Source: Nocardioides sp. (GTDB taxonomy: Bacteria; Actinomycetota; Actinomycetes; Propionibacteriales; Nocardioidaceae). Taken from it: a DNA stretch of 5,716 bases. The position numbers and the translations under genes were made by a program. Positions within the stretch are counted from its first letter, which is position 1, and the number at the start of each line of letters is the position of its first letter. The notes under the pieces are model-generated. The model worked only from the letters and a program-made list of their open reading frames with translations, was not told the origin of the DNA and did no database searches. Location: contig DOWL01000109.1 in assembly GCA_003519585.1 (NCBI GenBank), positions 65,058-70,773 on the forward strand. Reading direction: 5' to 3'. This document shows, piece after piece, positions 1-4,811 of this stretch.

Positions 1-465
1 GTCCGGGTCGCGGTGAGGCCGGCGCCCGTGTGCCAGGACCCTTCTACGAGCAGCAGCCGGCCGCCCTCGCCGAGCAGTCGGATCCAGCGCCGCAGGACGC
101 CGGGTTGATCGGGCAGGGCCCACAGGACGTGCCGGCACAGCACCACGTCGTAGGCACCTTCGGTGAGCGGCGGGTCGCCGGCGTCAGCCACCACGAAACC
201 GAGTGCACTGCGGTCGCCCGCCTTGGCGCGGGCGCGGGCCACCAATCTCCGGTGCGAAGTCGACGCCGTCGACGGCGTACCCCTCGTCGGCGAGCAGCAC
301 GCTCAGCGTGCCCGTCCCGCAGCCCAGGTCCGCGACTCGGGCGGGCGGCACGGGGAGGTGATCGCGGAGAAGCAGCCGCCAGGCCTCCCGGGTGGCCGAG
401 TCACGGAGTCCGTGGTCGGGCTCGTCGTCGAAGTGCACGGCCTCCGCGTCCCACAGTTCGCTCAC
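1..465 (-). pseudogene. Class I SAM-dependent methyltransferase, frameshifted, C-terminus beyond the left edge
   Basis: Transfers a methyl group from S-adenosylmethionine to an unidentified substrate, probably in the cytoplasm. From GTG at 465 the reading begins VSELWDAEAVHFDDEPDHGL, typical of small actinobacterial methyltransferases. Motif I (VADLGCGTGT, residues 44-53) and the acidic residue of motif II (D69 in GVDFAPE) are present. After E73 this frame gives I-G-G-P and stops at 184. Dropping one A from the AA at 244/245 turns the next codons into M-V-A-R-A-R-A-K, the usual sequence after motif II. The family pattern then continues to base 1, with DVVLCRHVLWALPDQPGVL and GGRLLLVEGSWH. This is either a true pseudogene or a sequencing error. 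About 154 codons are visible; the family is usually about 240-260, so the substrate-binding end is missing. An alternative ATG at 579 would overlap the divergent gene and adds non-family-like residues. Confidence 0.82.
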
Positions 466-472
466 CTGACCG

Positions 473-503
473 AGGGTAGGCACCGACCCATGAGCTCCCT
501 CAA
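473..503 (-). promoter_or_regulatory. Candidate promoter of the methyltransferase gene (leaderless layout)
   Basis: On the minus strand TTGAGG (503-498) lies 19 nt from TACCCT (478-473), which matches the actinobacterial TAnnnT form of the -10 box. Only 7 nt separate the hexamer from the GTG at 465, and no Shine-Dalgarno sequence is present, so transcription could begin at or next to the start codon. This is sequence pattern only; short -10-like matches are frequent by chance. Confidence 0.33.
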
Positions 504-571
504 CCTGCGCTCGAGCACGACCCTGTGGATGAGCGGTCGCGCGGTCCAGCACCGCGACGTACCGTCGCCGG

Positions 572-868
572 GTGTCCATCCTCGCCACCCTCCTCACCCC
601 GGCGCTCGCCTTCGCCGGGGCGCTGCTGGGTGTGCTGCTCAACCGGCGGGTGGCGAGCGAGCTTGAGCGGCGTTCACGAAGGGAGGAGACGATGCGCAAT
701 CTGCGGTGGGCGGCCGATCACGTGGGCGATGGCGATCCCATCCGGGCGGCGCTGGGTGCCGCGCAGTTGAGGGCGCTTGGACGGTCGGCCTTGCTGGATC
801 CCGAACAGCTGGTCTTCGTGGACGCCGCGCTCGACATTCACGTGATCCGAATTGCCGACGAGCCCTAG
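572..868 (+). CDS. Small membrane-anchored protein of unknown function
   Basis: 98 residues from a GTG start. There is one hydrophobic segment at about residues 3-23, then a basic patch (NRR) and a charged helical region (ASELERRSRREE). The LRWAADH stretch and a C-terminal part with AALGAAQLRALG and LDPEQLVFVDAALD follow. I recall similar short actinobacterial proteins with an N-terminal span followed by RRxxE and LRWAA, but know of no assigned function. The positive patch after the span suggests that the C-terminal part faces the cytoplasm. No Shine-Dalgarno sequence precedes the GTG. A TAnnnT hexamer (TACCGT, 560-565) ends 6 nt upstream, so the mRNA may be leaderless. There is no in-frame alternative start between the stop at 530-532 and this GTG. 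It is divergent from the methyltransferase and is followed after 22 nt by the gene at 891, probably as an operon. Confidence 0.72.
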   Translation: MSILATLLTPALAFAGALLGVLLNRRVASELERRSRREETMRNLRWAADHVGDGDPIRAALGAAQLRALGRSALLDPEQLVFVDAALDIHVIRIADEP

Positions 869-880
869 GATTCGAGACAG

Positions 881-886
881 AGGAGG
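881..886 (+). promoter_or_regulatory. Shine-Dalgarno sequence that fixes the 891 start
   Basis: AGGAGG lies 4 nt before the ATG at 891 (the overlapping GAGGA lies 6 nt away). It favours this ATG over an in-frame upstream start at 852, which would sit inside the preceding gene. Confidence 0.7.
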
Positions 887-890
887 ACGT

Positions 891-1073
891 ATGAGCGTGC
901 AGTCGCCGACGCTGGCCGAGTTGATAGCGGCCGAGGCCGTGATCGAACGGGCCGAGACCATGGGCCGCACATTCAGGCCCGGGACCGTCGAGAAGGCGCG
1001 CCTCATCGTGCGCAACGCCGCGGAGCGCGACGCCCGCGAGGCCCGGAAGCGGCTGGAGGACTCGGCCTCGTAG
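891..1073 (+). CDS. Small helical protein of unknown function (60 residues)
   Basis: Starts at ATG 891 behind a strong Shine-Dalgarno sequence. The product is short, soluble-looking and probably almost all helix: ELIAAEAVIERAETMGR (about residues 10-26), a turn with RPGT, then KARLIVRNAAERDAREARKRLE (about 35-56). The second half is rich in Arg, Ala and Glu and could form a short coiled coil or bind nucleic acid, but no known motif supports either. I do not recognise the family. It lies 22 nt downstream of the membrane-anchored protein gene, so the two are probably co-transcribed and might interact. A strong hairpin begins 3 nt after the TAG stop, which suggests that the unit ends here or is attenuated here. 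Confidence 0.68.
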   Translation: MSVQSPTLAELIAAEAVIERAETMGRTFRPGTVEKARLIVRNAAERDAREARKRLEDSAS

Positions 1074-1075
1074 GG

Positions 1076-1094
1076 GTCACCCGATGCGGGTGAC
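1076..1094 (+). terminator. Perfect 8-bp GC-rich hairpin after the 891 gene
   Basis: GTCACCCG (1076-1083) pairs perfectly with CGGGTGAC (1087-1094) across a 3-nt ATG loop. It starts 3 nt after the stop codon at 1071-1073. There is no T-run downstream, as is common for actinobacterial terminators. It could terminate the 572-891 unit or attenuate read-through into the RDD gene. Because the sequence is its own reverse complement outside the loop, a protein-binding operator is also possible. Confidence 0.5.
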
Positions 1095-1127
1095 GTCGGG
1101 GTGCCAGCCGCAGGGGAGAGTGGCGCC

Positions 1128-1136
1128 GGAGAGGAG
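1128..1136 (+). promoter_or_regulatory. Shine-Dalgarno sequence that fixes the RDD gene start
   Basis: GGAGAGGAG ends 7 nt before the ATG at 1144, the best ribosome-binding site in the window. It selects that ATG over the in-frame ATG at 1084, which sits in the loop of the 1076-1094 hairpin and would add 20 non-conserved residues. Confidence 0.75.
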
Positions 1137-1143
1137 CGTCCGC

Positions 1144-2187
1144 ATGGTCGACGGCACAGTTCGCGCGCCCCAGAAGGGGTTGATCGGACGTGTCGCGGGG
1201 GCGGTCACCGAGCGGGTCGTCGACGTCGTCGATCCCGACATCGTGCTGGACGCGGTCGACGTCAACTCCCTGATCGAGAAGGTGGATCTGCAGCGGGTCC
1301 TCGAGCGGGTGGACCTCAACCAGGTGCTCAGCACCGTCGATGTCGATGCACTGCTCAGCCGGGTCGACGTCAACGCGCTGCTGAGCCGGGTCGACGTCGA
1401 CGAGCTCTTAGGTCGGGTCGACGTCGACGGACTGGTCGGCCGGGTCGATGTCGAGCGGCTGCTGCGTGATGTGGACATCGAGGCGCTGGTACGCCGTTCG
1501 GGGATCCCGGAGGTAGTGGCTGAGAGCACCAGCCACCTCGCGGGGTCGACGCTCGACGTGGCCCGGCGTCAGGTCGCGGGCCTCGACTTCTGGGTGGACC
1601 GGCTCGTCGGGACCGTGCTGCGGCGCGACCCGGACTCGGTGCCCGAGACCCCGCCGGAGCTAGCTGCCGAAGCTCTGGAGACCAAGGAGGGTGGGCGCCG
1701 GGTCGTGACCGGGCACTACGCCGGCCCGGTCGGCCGGTCGCTGGCCTTCGCGGCGGACGCGGGCATCGCGACCCTGCTCTACACCGCCGCCGGGGCGACG
1801 GTCGGCTGGCTGGTCCGCACCTTCATCGACCAGGGTGCGTCGCTCGAACCCTGGCTGAGCGCGGTGCTGCTGGGGTCGTGGTACTTCACCTACTTCTTCG
1901 TCTCCCTCGTGGTGGCCGGCCGGACGCCGGGGATGGCCCTCGTGGGCCTCCGGGTCGTGACGCGGGAGGGCTCCACGCTGCGGCCGTGGTCGGCGCTCGT
2001 ACGCACGGTGTGCATGCCGTTCAGCTTCCTGCTGTTCGGCCTGGGACTGGTGGGCGTGGTGATCGGGCGCGAGCACCGGGCCCTGCACGACGTGGCCGCA
2101 CACTCCGCTGTCGTCCTCGACTTTGGCGACCGACCGGCCGAGCTGCCGGGGCCGCTCTCGCGCTTCCTGGATCGCCAGGAGCTCTGA
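1144..2187 (+). CDS. RDD-family membrane protein with N-terminal 9-residue repeats
   Basis: 347 residues from ATG 1144. Residues 29-118 are ten tandem copies of a 9-residue unit, consensus V-D-V-[DN]-x-L-L-x-R. A linker (about 119-190) containing GLDFWVDRLVG follows. The C-terminal RDD domain (about 191-327) has AGPVGRSLAFAADAG with R198 and D205 in the first membrane span, spans at about 203-224, 237-258 and 289-308, the RTPGMALVGLRVV motif (260-272), and ALHDVAAHSAVV carrying the LHD motif (314-316). RDD proteins are integral membrane proteins; some have been linked to ion transport or osmotic tolerance, but no substrate can be read here. The repeat is probably cytoplasmic and helical; its role is unknown. 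Leu89 is a TTA codon (1408-1410). The 2246 and 2487 genes follow on the same strand with gaps of 58 and 37 nt, making a likely envelope operon. Confidence 0.88.
   Translation: MVDGTVRAPQKGLIGRVAGAVTERVVDVVDPDIVLDAVDVNSLIEKVDLQRVLERVDLNQVLSTVDVDALLSRVDVNALLSRVDVDELLGRVDVDGLVGRVDVERLLRDVDIEALVRRSGIPEVVAESTSHLAGSTLDVARRQVAGLDFWVDRLVGTVLRRDPDSVPETPPELAAEALETKEGGRRVVTGHYAGPVGRSLAFAADAGIATLLYTAAGATVGWLVRTFIDQGASLEPWLSAVLLGSWYFTYFFVSLVVAGRTPGMALVGLRVVTREGSTLRPWSALVRTVCMPFSFLLFGLGLVGVVIGREHRALHDVAAHSAVVLDFGDRPAELPGPLSRFLDRQEL
1228..1497 (+). repeat. Ten in-frame tandem 27-bp repeats inside the RDD gene
   Basis: The 27-bp period encodes V-D-V-[DN]-x-L-L-x-R. Val-Asp recurs at residues 29, 38, 47, 56, 65, 74, 83, 92, 101 and 110 without a register break. 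The central units are also close at DNA level: CGGGTCGACGTC recurs at 1360, 1387 and 1414. Outer copies are more diverged, as expected if the array expanded from its centre. Confidence 0.9.
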
Positions 2188-2193
2188 GCAGAA

Positions 2194-2225
2194 TGCGCAG
2201 CCTTCGTCGGGGTACCGGCTGCGCA
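2194..2225 (+). promoter_or_regulatory. Hairpin and direct repeat between the RDD gene and the small membrane protein gene
   Basis: TGCGCAGCC (2194-2202) pairs with GGCTGCGCA (2217-2225) across a 14-nt loop. The same 58-nt gap holds a 12-bp direct repeat TGCGCAGCCTTC (2194-2205 and 2220-2231) and a 12-bp perfect palindrome GGCTGCGCAGCC (2217-2228). CCTTC and GAAGG (2227-2237) can also pair over part of the ribosome-binding site of the gene at 2246. This may modulate translation, act as a processing site, or bind a regulator. Confidence 0.35.
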
Positions 2226-2245
2226 GCCTTCCGAAGGGGAGAATC

Positions 2246-2449
2246 ATGAGAACCGTCATCGGTGTCGTCATCGTCGCCTGGCTGGTGATCGGCGCGATCG
2301 CCGCCGGCCAGCGTGGCTACTTCGGCGACGACCAGGCCGTCAGCTGCAAGTCGTTCGGTGACACGGCGCTCACCATCGTGGCCGGCCCGCTCAACTACTT
2401 CGGCGTCAACCCGAAGGTGAAGTGCAAGGCGCCGCAGCCCTCGGTCTGA
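2246..2449 (+). CDS. Small single-span membrane protein of unknown function (67 residues)
   Basis: Starts at ATG 2246 behind AGGGGAG (2235-2241). Residues 4-21 form one hydrophobic span (VIGVVIVAWLVIGAIAAG). A short tail of about 45 residues follows with QRGYFGDD, then FGDTALTIVAGPLNYFGVNP. Two cysteines, C34 and C60, lie in the tail; if it is outside the membrane they could form a disulphide. I recall similar short actinobacterial proteins sharing the GQRGYF and VAGPLNYxGVNPKV patterns, without known function. The N-terminal segment could alternatively be an uncleaved signal anchor. It lies between the RDD and YccF genes, so a role in the envelope is a reasonable inference. Earlier in-frame starts from 2123 would overlap the RDD gene and lack a ribosome-binding site. 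Confidence 0.78.
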   Translation: MRTVIGVVIVAWLVIGAIAAGQRGYFGDDQAVSCKSFGDTALTIVAGPLNYFGVNPKVKCKAPQPSV

Positions 2450-2472
2450 CCAGCCACGGGAGCCCCCGACGT

Positions 2473-2479
2473 GGGAGGG
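2473..2479 (+). promoter_or_regulatory. Shine-Dalgarno sequence supporting the GTG start at 2487
   Basis: GGGAGGG contains GGAGG 8 nt before the GTG at 2487, which supports that non-ATG start. CCACG (2454-2458) and CGTGG (2470-2474) could form a weak 5-bp stem touching this site. Confidence 0.6.
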
Positions 2480-2486
2480 TGCTGCC

Positions 2487-2891
2487 GTGCGACTGATCCT
2501 GAACGTGCTGTGGTTGGTGCTGGCCGGCTTCTGGATGTGTCTGAGCTACCTGCTCGTGGGCGCACTGTGGTGCATCACGATCATCGGCATCCCGTTCGGA
2601 ATCGCGTCGTTCCGGATCGGCATGTTCGCGCTCTGGCCGTTCGGCCGGACCATCGTGGAGAAGCCGGGCGCCGGAGCCGGCTCGGCGATCGGCAACGTGC
2701 TGTGGTTCATCCTCTCGGGGATCTGGCTCGCCATCGCGCATGCGGTGACCGGCGCCCTGCTGTGCATCACGATCATCGGCATCCCGCTCGGGCTGGCCAA
2801 CTTCAAGCTGATCCCGATCTCGCTGTTCCCGCTCGGCAAGGACATCGTCCCCGCCGACAGCGTCAACGCCGCCTTTGCGGCGACCCGCTAG
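2487..2891 (+). CDS. YccF-family inner-membrane protein
   Basis: 134 residues from GTG 2487, the usual length for YccF (DUF307) proteins, which are small multi-span membrane proteins of unknown function. The protein is two copies of one unit. Residues 6-57 run from NVLWLVLAGFW through CITIIGIPFG to LWPFGRTIV. Residues 70-121 run from NVLWFILSGIW through CITIIGIPLG to LFPLGKDIV. Each unit has a hydrophobic span ending in GAL, the strongly conserved ITIIGIP motif, and a closing P[FL]G[RK]xIV. The linker 58-69 is EKPGAGAGSAIG. The gene follows the 67-residue membrane protein by 37 nt and is probably in the same transcript as the RDD gene. The next gene is 96 nt downstream and seems to start a new unit. 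Identification is firm from the duplicated motif; the biochemical role is not known. Confidence 0.93.
   Translation: MRLILNVLWLVLAGFWMCLSYLLVGALWCITIIGIPFGIASFRIGMFALWPFGRTIVEKPGAGAGSAIGNVLWFILSGIWLAIAHAVTGALLCITIIGIPLGLANFKLIPISLFPLGKDIVPADSVNAAFAATR
2570..2594 (+). repeat. 25-bp direct repeat, copy 1 (YccF unit 1)
   Basis: Identical to 2762-2786, 192 bp (64 codons) downstream. It encodes CITIIGIP in the first half of the protein. The identity includes third codon positions. Confidence 0.85.
2762..2786 (+). repeat. 25-bp direct repeat, copy 2 (YccF unit 2)
   Basis: Identical to 2570-2594 and in the same frame. It marks the equivalent CITIIGIP motif of the second YccF unit. Confidence 0.85.
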
Positions 2892-2975
2892 CTGAAGCAG
2901 AGCGCCGCCGTACGCCGGTACTGGCCGATCGGTTGGCTTTGTCCGGTTCGCCCTCCGAACGGCCCCGGCAGGTCC

Positions 2976-2981
2976 TTTACT
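2976..2981 (+). promoter_or_regulatory. Possible -10 box of the SIR2-like gene (leaderless layout)
   Basis: TTTACT ends 6 nt before the ATG at 2988. No Shine-Dalgarno sequence is in range, and no convincing -35 box is seen at 16-19 nt. A short inverted repeat, GTTCG (2946-2950) and CGAAC (2956-2960), lies just upstream and could be an operator. The 96-nt gap after the YccF gene suggests that a new unit starts here. Confidence 0.28.
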
Positions 2982-2987
2982 GGCCCG

Positions 2988-4253
2988 ATGCAGCACTCGA
3001 GCGGTGTCGAAGCCGTCCCGCAGCACCTGGTCGACGAGATCGCGGCGGGCCGGTGCGTCGCCTTCGTCGGCGCCGGCTTCTCGGCTCCCGCCGTACCGGC
3101 ATGGACGGGGCTGCTCGACGGACTGACCGAGAAGGCCGCGCGGCAGGCGCTGCTCGATGACGAGACGCGCTGCTGGCTCGGTGAGCTGATCGGCCACGGC
3201 GGCGCCCGCGACCTCGAGGCGGCCGCCCAGGTCCTCCAGGTCGCGATGGGTCCGGAGTTCGACCCGGCGCTCGCCGAGGTGCTCGTCGAGCGCGGTCACC
3301 CCGAGCTGATCGCGGAGCGGCGGCAACTGCTCGCCGGCATCCCGTTCGACGCGATCCTCACCACCAACTTCGACCACTTCCTCGTCGGCGAGGTGCCCGG
3401 GCCGGACGCCTACCGGCGCATTTTGCGCGACCCCGCCCACCGCTGGTGGGAGCCGAGGTACTGGCAGGGCGAGCAGGGCGCGCCGGTCCTCAAGCTGCAC
3501 GGCGAGGTCGGCCCGGTCGGCGATGCCGTGGTGTTCACCCAGCGTGACTACCGAGAACGGCTCTACGGCAGCCCGGCGTACATGACCTTCCTGCGCTCGC
3601 TGTTCGCGACCAGCACCGTGTTGTTCCTCGGGGTGTCGTTCACCGACGCCTACCTCAACGAGCTGCGCAGCGAGGTGCTGGCGCTGCTCGACCACCGCAG
3701 TGGCGACGAGCCGGTGGCCTACGCCGTCCTCAACGACATCAAGCCGCACCAGCAGCGCTACCTGGCCCAGCACGAGGGGCTGGGCGTGATCGGCTACGAC
3801 ACTGCGGGTGGGACCGACTGGAGCGGCTTCGAGTCGATCCTGCGCCGACTCCACGACGCCACCAATCCGCGCGCCCTACTGGGCCGGGCGATCGCCGGTC
3901 GCCGGCTGCTCTGGGTCGACGGCGAGCCGGATGACACGTCGTACGGCGCGAAGCTGCTCACCGATGCGGCCCAGGGCACCGGCGCCGCGGCCCGGATCGA
4001 CCAGGTGCGCAGCGTCCCGGAGGCCACGGCCGTGCTCCGCTCGTCGCACGCGGACCTGGTCATCGTCGACCCGGCCCTGGCCGAGGAGCTGCTCCGGACC
4101 CTGCACGCGGGCGACCTGCGCGCCCCGGTCGTGGTCTTCGCCCGCCGCGAGCAGCAGGACCCGGAGCGCAGCCGGTGGCTGCGGCTCGGCGCCACGGACA
4201 GCTTGAGCGAGTGGGGCGAGCTGTTCCGGGAGATCGAGCGCGTGCTGGGCTGA
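2988..4253 (+). CDS. SIR2-like NADase-type protein with C-terminal receiver-like domain
   Basis: 421 residues from ATG 2988. Residues about 10-290 are a SIR2-like domain: the glycine-rich NAD loop CVAFVGAGFSAPAVPAW (23-39), LTTNFDHF with N127 and D129, LKLHGEVG with H171, and LFLGVSFTDAYLNEL (212-226). The only cysteines are C23 and C62, so the zinc tetrad of protein deacetylases is absent. This matches the SIR2-like (SIR2_2 type) branch, which in known defence proteins such as ThsA and DSR2 cleaves NAD+. Residues about 303-420 look like a degenerate receiver: RLLWVDGEPDD with D311, DLVIVDPA with D361 at the phosphoacceptor position, VVVFARRE, then LGATDS. The Thr/Ser and Lys switch positions look lost (A385 and about S405). 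By inference the C-terminal part senses or binds a partner and the SIR2 part depletes NAD+. No partner gene adjoins; DinB is 42 nt downstream. A defence role is unproven. Confidence 0.88.
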   Translation: MQHSSGVEAVPQHLVDEIAAGRCVAFVGAGFSAPAVPAWTGLLDGLTEKAARQALLDDETRCWLGELIGHGGARDLEAAAQVLQVAMGPEFDPALAEVLVERGHPELIAERRQLLAGIPFDAILTTNFDHFLVGEVPGPDAYRRILRDPAHRWWEPRYWQGEQGAPVLKLHGEVGPVGDAVVFTQRDYRERLYGSPAYMTFLRSLFATSTVLFLGVSFTDAYLNELRSEVLALLDHRSGDEPVAYAVLNDIKPHQQRYLAQHEGLGVIGYDTAGGTDWSGFESILRRLHDATNPRALLGRAIAGRRLLWVDGEPDDTSYGAKLLTDAAQGTGAAARIDQVRSVPEATAVLRSSHADLVIVDPALAEELLRTLHAGDLRAPVVVFARREQQDPERSRWLRLGATDSLSEWGELFREIERVLG

Positions 4254-4283
4254 CTGCTGGCGCGTTCACGACCCGGTGGCTGC

Positions 4284-4288
4284 GAGGA
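4284..4288 (+). promoter_or_regulatory. Shine-Dalgarno sequence of the DinB-family gene
   Basis: GAGGA lies 7 nt before the ATG at 4296. It supports that start over the out-of-frame ATG at 4288. Confidence 0.5.
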
Positions 4289-4295
4289 TGGCGAG

Positions 4296-4811
4296 ATGGC
4301 CCGGGTGCAGCCCGCCGACGCGGTCGCCTTCCGGGCGGTCTGGGCGCAGGCGCAGGAGCGCTGGTCGGAGACGATCGAGCGCGGGCAGGCGCTCCCCGAG
4401 GAGCTGCTCCACCAACGCGTCGGCGGCGAGTGGTCGTTGGTCCAGACTCTGCGACACCTGCTGTTCGTCACGGACTCGTGGGTACGCCGCGGGGTCCTGG
4501 GGGAGCGCGCACCGTGGCACCACCTCGACCTGCCGCCGACCGGGATGACCCGGGTGCGCGGCCTTGCGGACGCAGACGTGGCGGCGTCGTTCGGGGAGGT
4601 GCTCGGCCTGCGTGCCGAGCGGACGGCGGTCGTCGGCGGGGTGCTGGCCACGCTCACCGACGCCGAGCTCGACGAGGAACGCCGCTGCGTGGGGCCGGGG
4701 CACCCCAAGGCCGGGCTGTGGTCGGTGCGTCGCTGTCTCGAGGCGCAGATCAACGAGGAGTGGCGGCACCGCGACTACGCGGAGCGCGATCTGGCGAAGC
4801 TCACGGGTTGA
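4296..4811 (+). CDS. DinB-superfamily protein
   Basis: 171 residues, the usual length for this four-helix-bundle family, whose members bind a metal and include thiol-dependent enzymes (mycothiol or bacillithiol transferases) and damage-inducible proteins of unknown role. The visible family pattern is VGGEWSLVQTLRHLLFVTDSW (42-62) with H54, then PWHHLDLPPTGM (73-84). A helix with FGEVLGLRAERTAVV (99-113) and the closing NEEWRHRDYAERDL (153-166) with H158 follow. H54 and H158 are the probable metal ligands; a third could be H75, H76 or H136. A mycothiol-linked reaction is plausible in an actinobacterium but cannot be read from the sequence. It starts 42 nt after the SIR2-like gene on the same strand, so it may share that transcript. 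Its last 11 bp overlap the end of the convergent desaturase gene. Confidence 0.87.
   Translation: MARVQPADAVAFRAVWAQAQERWSETIERGQALPEELLHQRVGGEWSLVQTLRHLLFVTDSWVRRGVLGERAPWHHLDLPPTGMTRVRGLADADVAASFGEVLGLRAERTAVVGGVLATLTDAELDEERRCVGPGHPKAGLWSVRRCLEAQINEEWRHRDYAERDLAKLTG

Noticed and set aside
30..666. Plus-strand open frames opposite the methyltransferase
   Set aside because: Arg/Pro-rich shadows; methyltransferase motifs lie on the minus strand.
1084..1143. Upstream ATG start for the RDD protein
   Set aside because: It lies in a hairpin loop with no ribosome-binding site, whereas ATG 1144 has an excellent one.
1228..1497. CRISPR array
   Set aside because: The 27-bp repeats are contiguous, without unique spacers, and are in frame inside a coding sequence.
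1077..1529. Minus-strand Ser/Thr/Arg repeat protein
   Set aside because: The repeats are the reverse reading of the RDD 27-bp array; no ribosome-binding site or family support.
2892..2987. Intrinsic terminator after the YccF gene
   Set aside because: Only short stems such as GTTCG/CGAAC and the palindrome CCGATCGG (2925-2932); no strong stem or T-run.
2406..3854. Long minus-strand open frame of 482 codons opposite the YccF and SIR2-like genes
   Set aside because: Low-complexity Arg/Glu/Ala/Gln-rich product with no family pattern; it spans two well-supported plus-strand genes, so it is a GC-driven antisense shadow.
2988..3860. Classical sirtuin protein deacetylase
   Set aside because: Only two cysteines (C23, C62), so no zinc tetrad; motif spacing fits SIR2-like NADase-type proteins better.
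3794..4753. Minus-strand open frame of 319 codons
   Set aside because: Ser/Arg-rich shadow covering the SIR2-like C-terminus and the DinB gene, both of which have clear family motifs.
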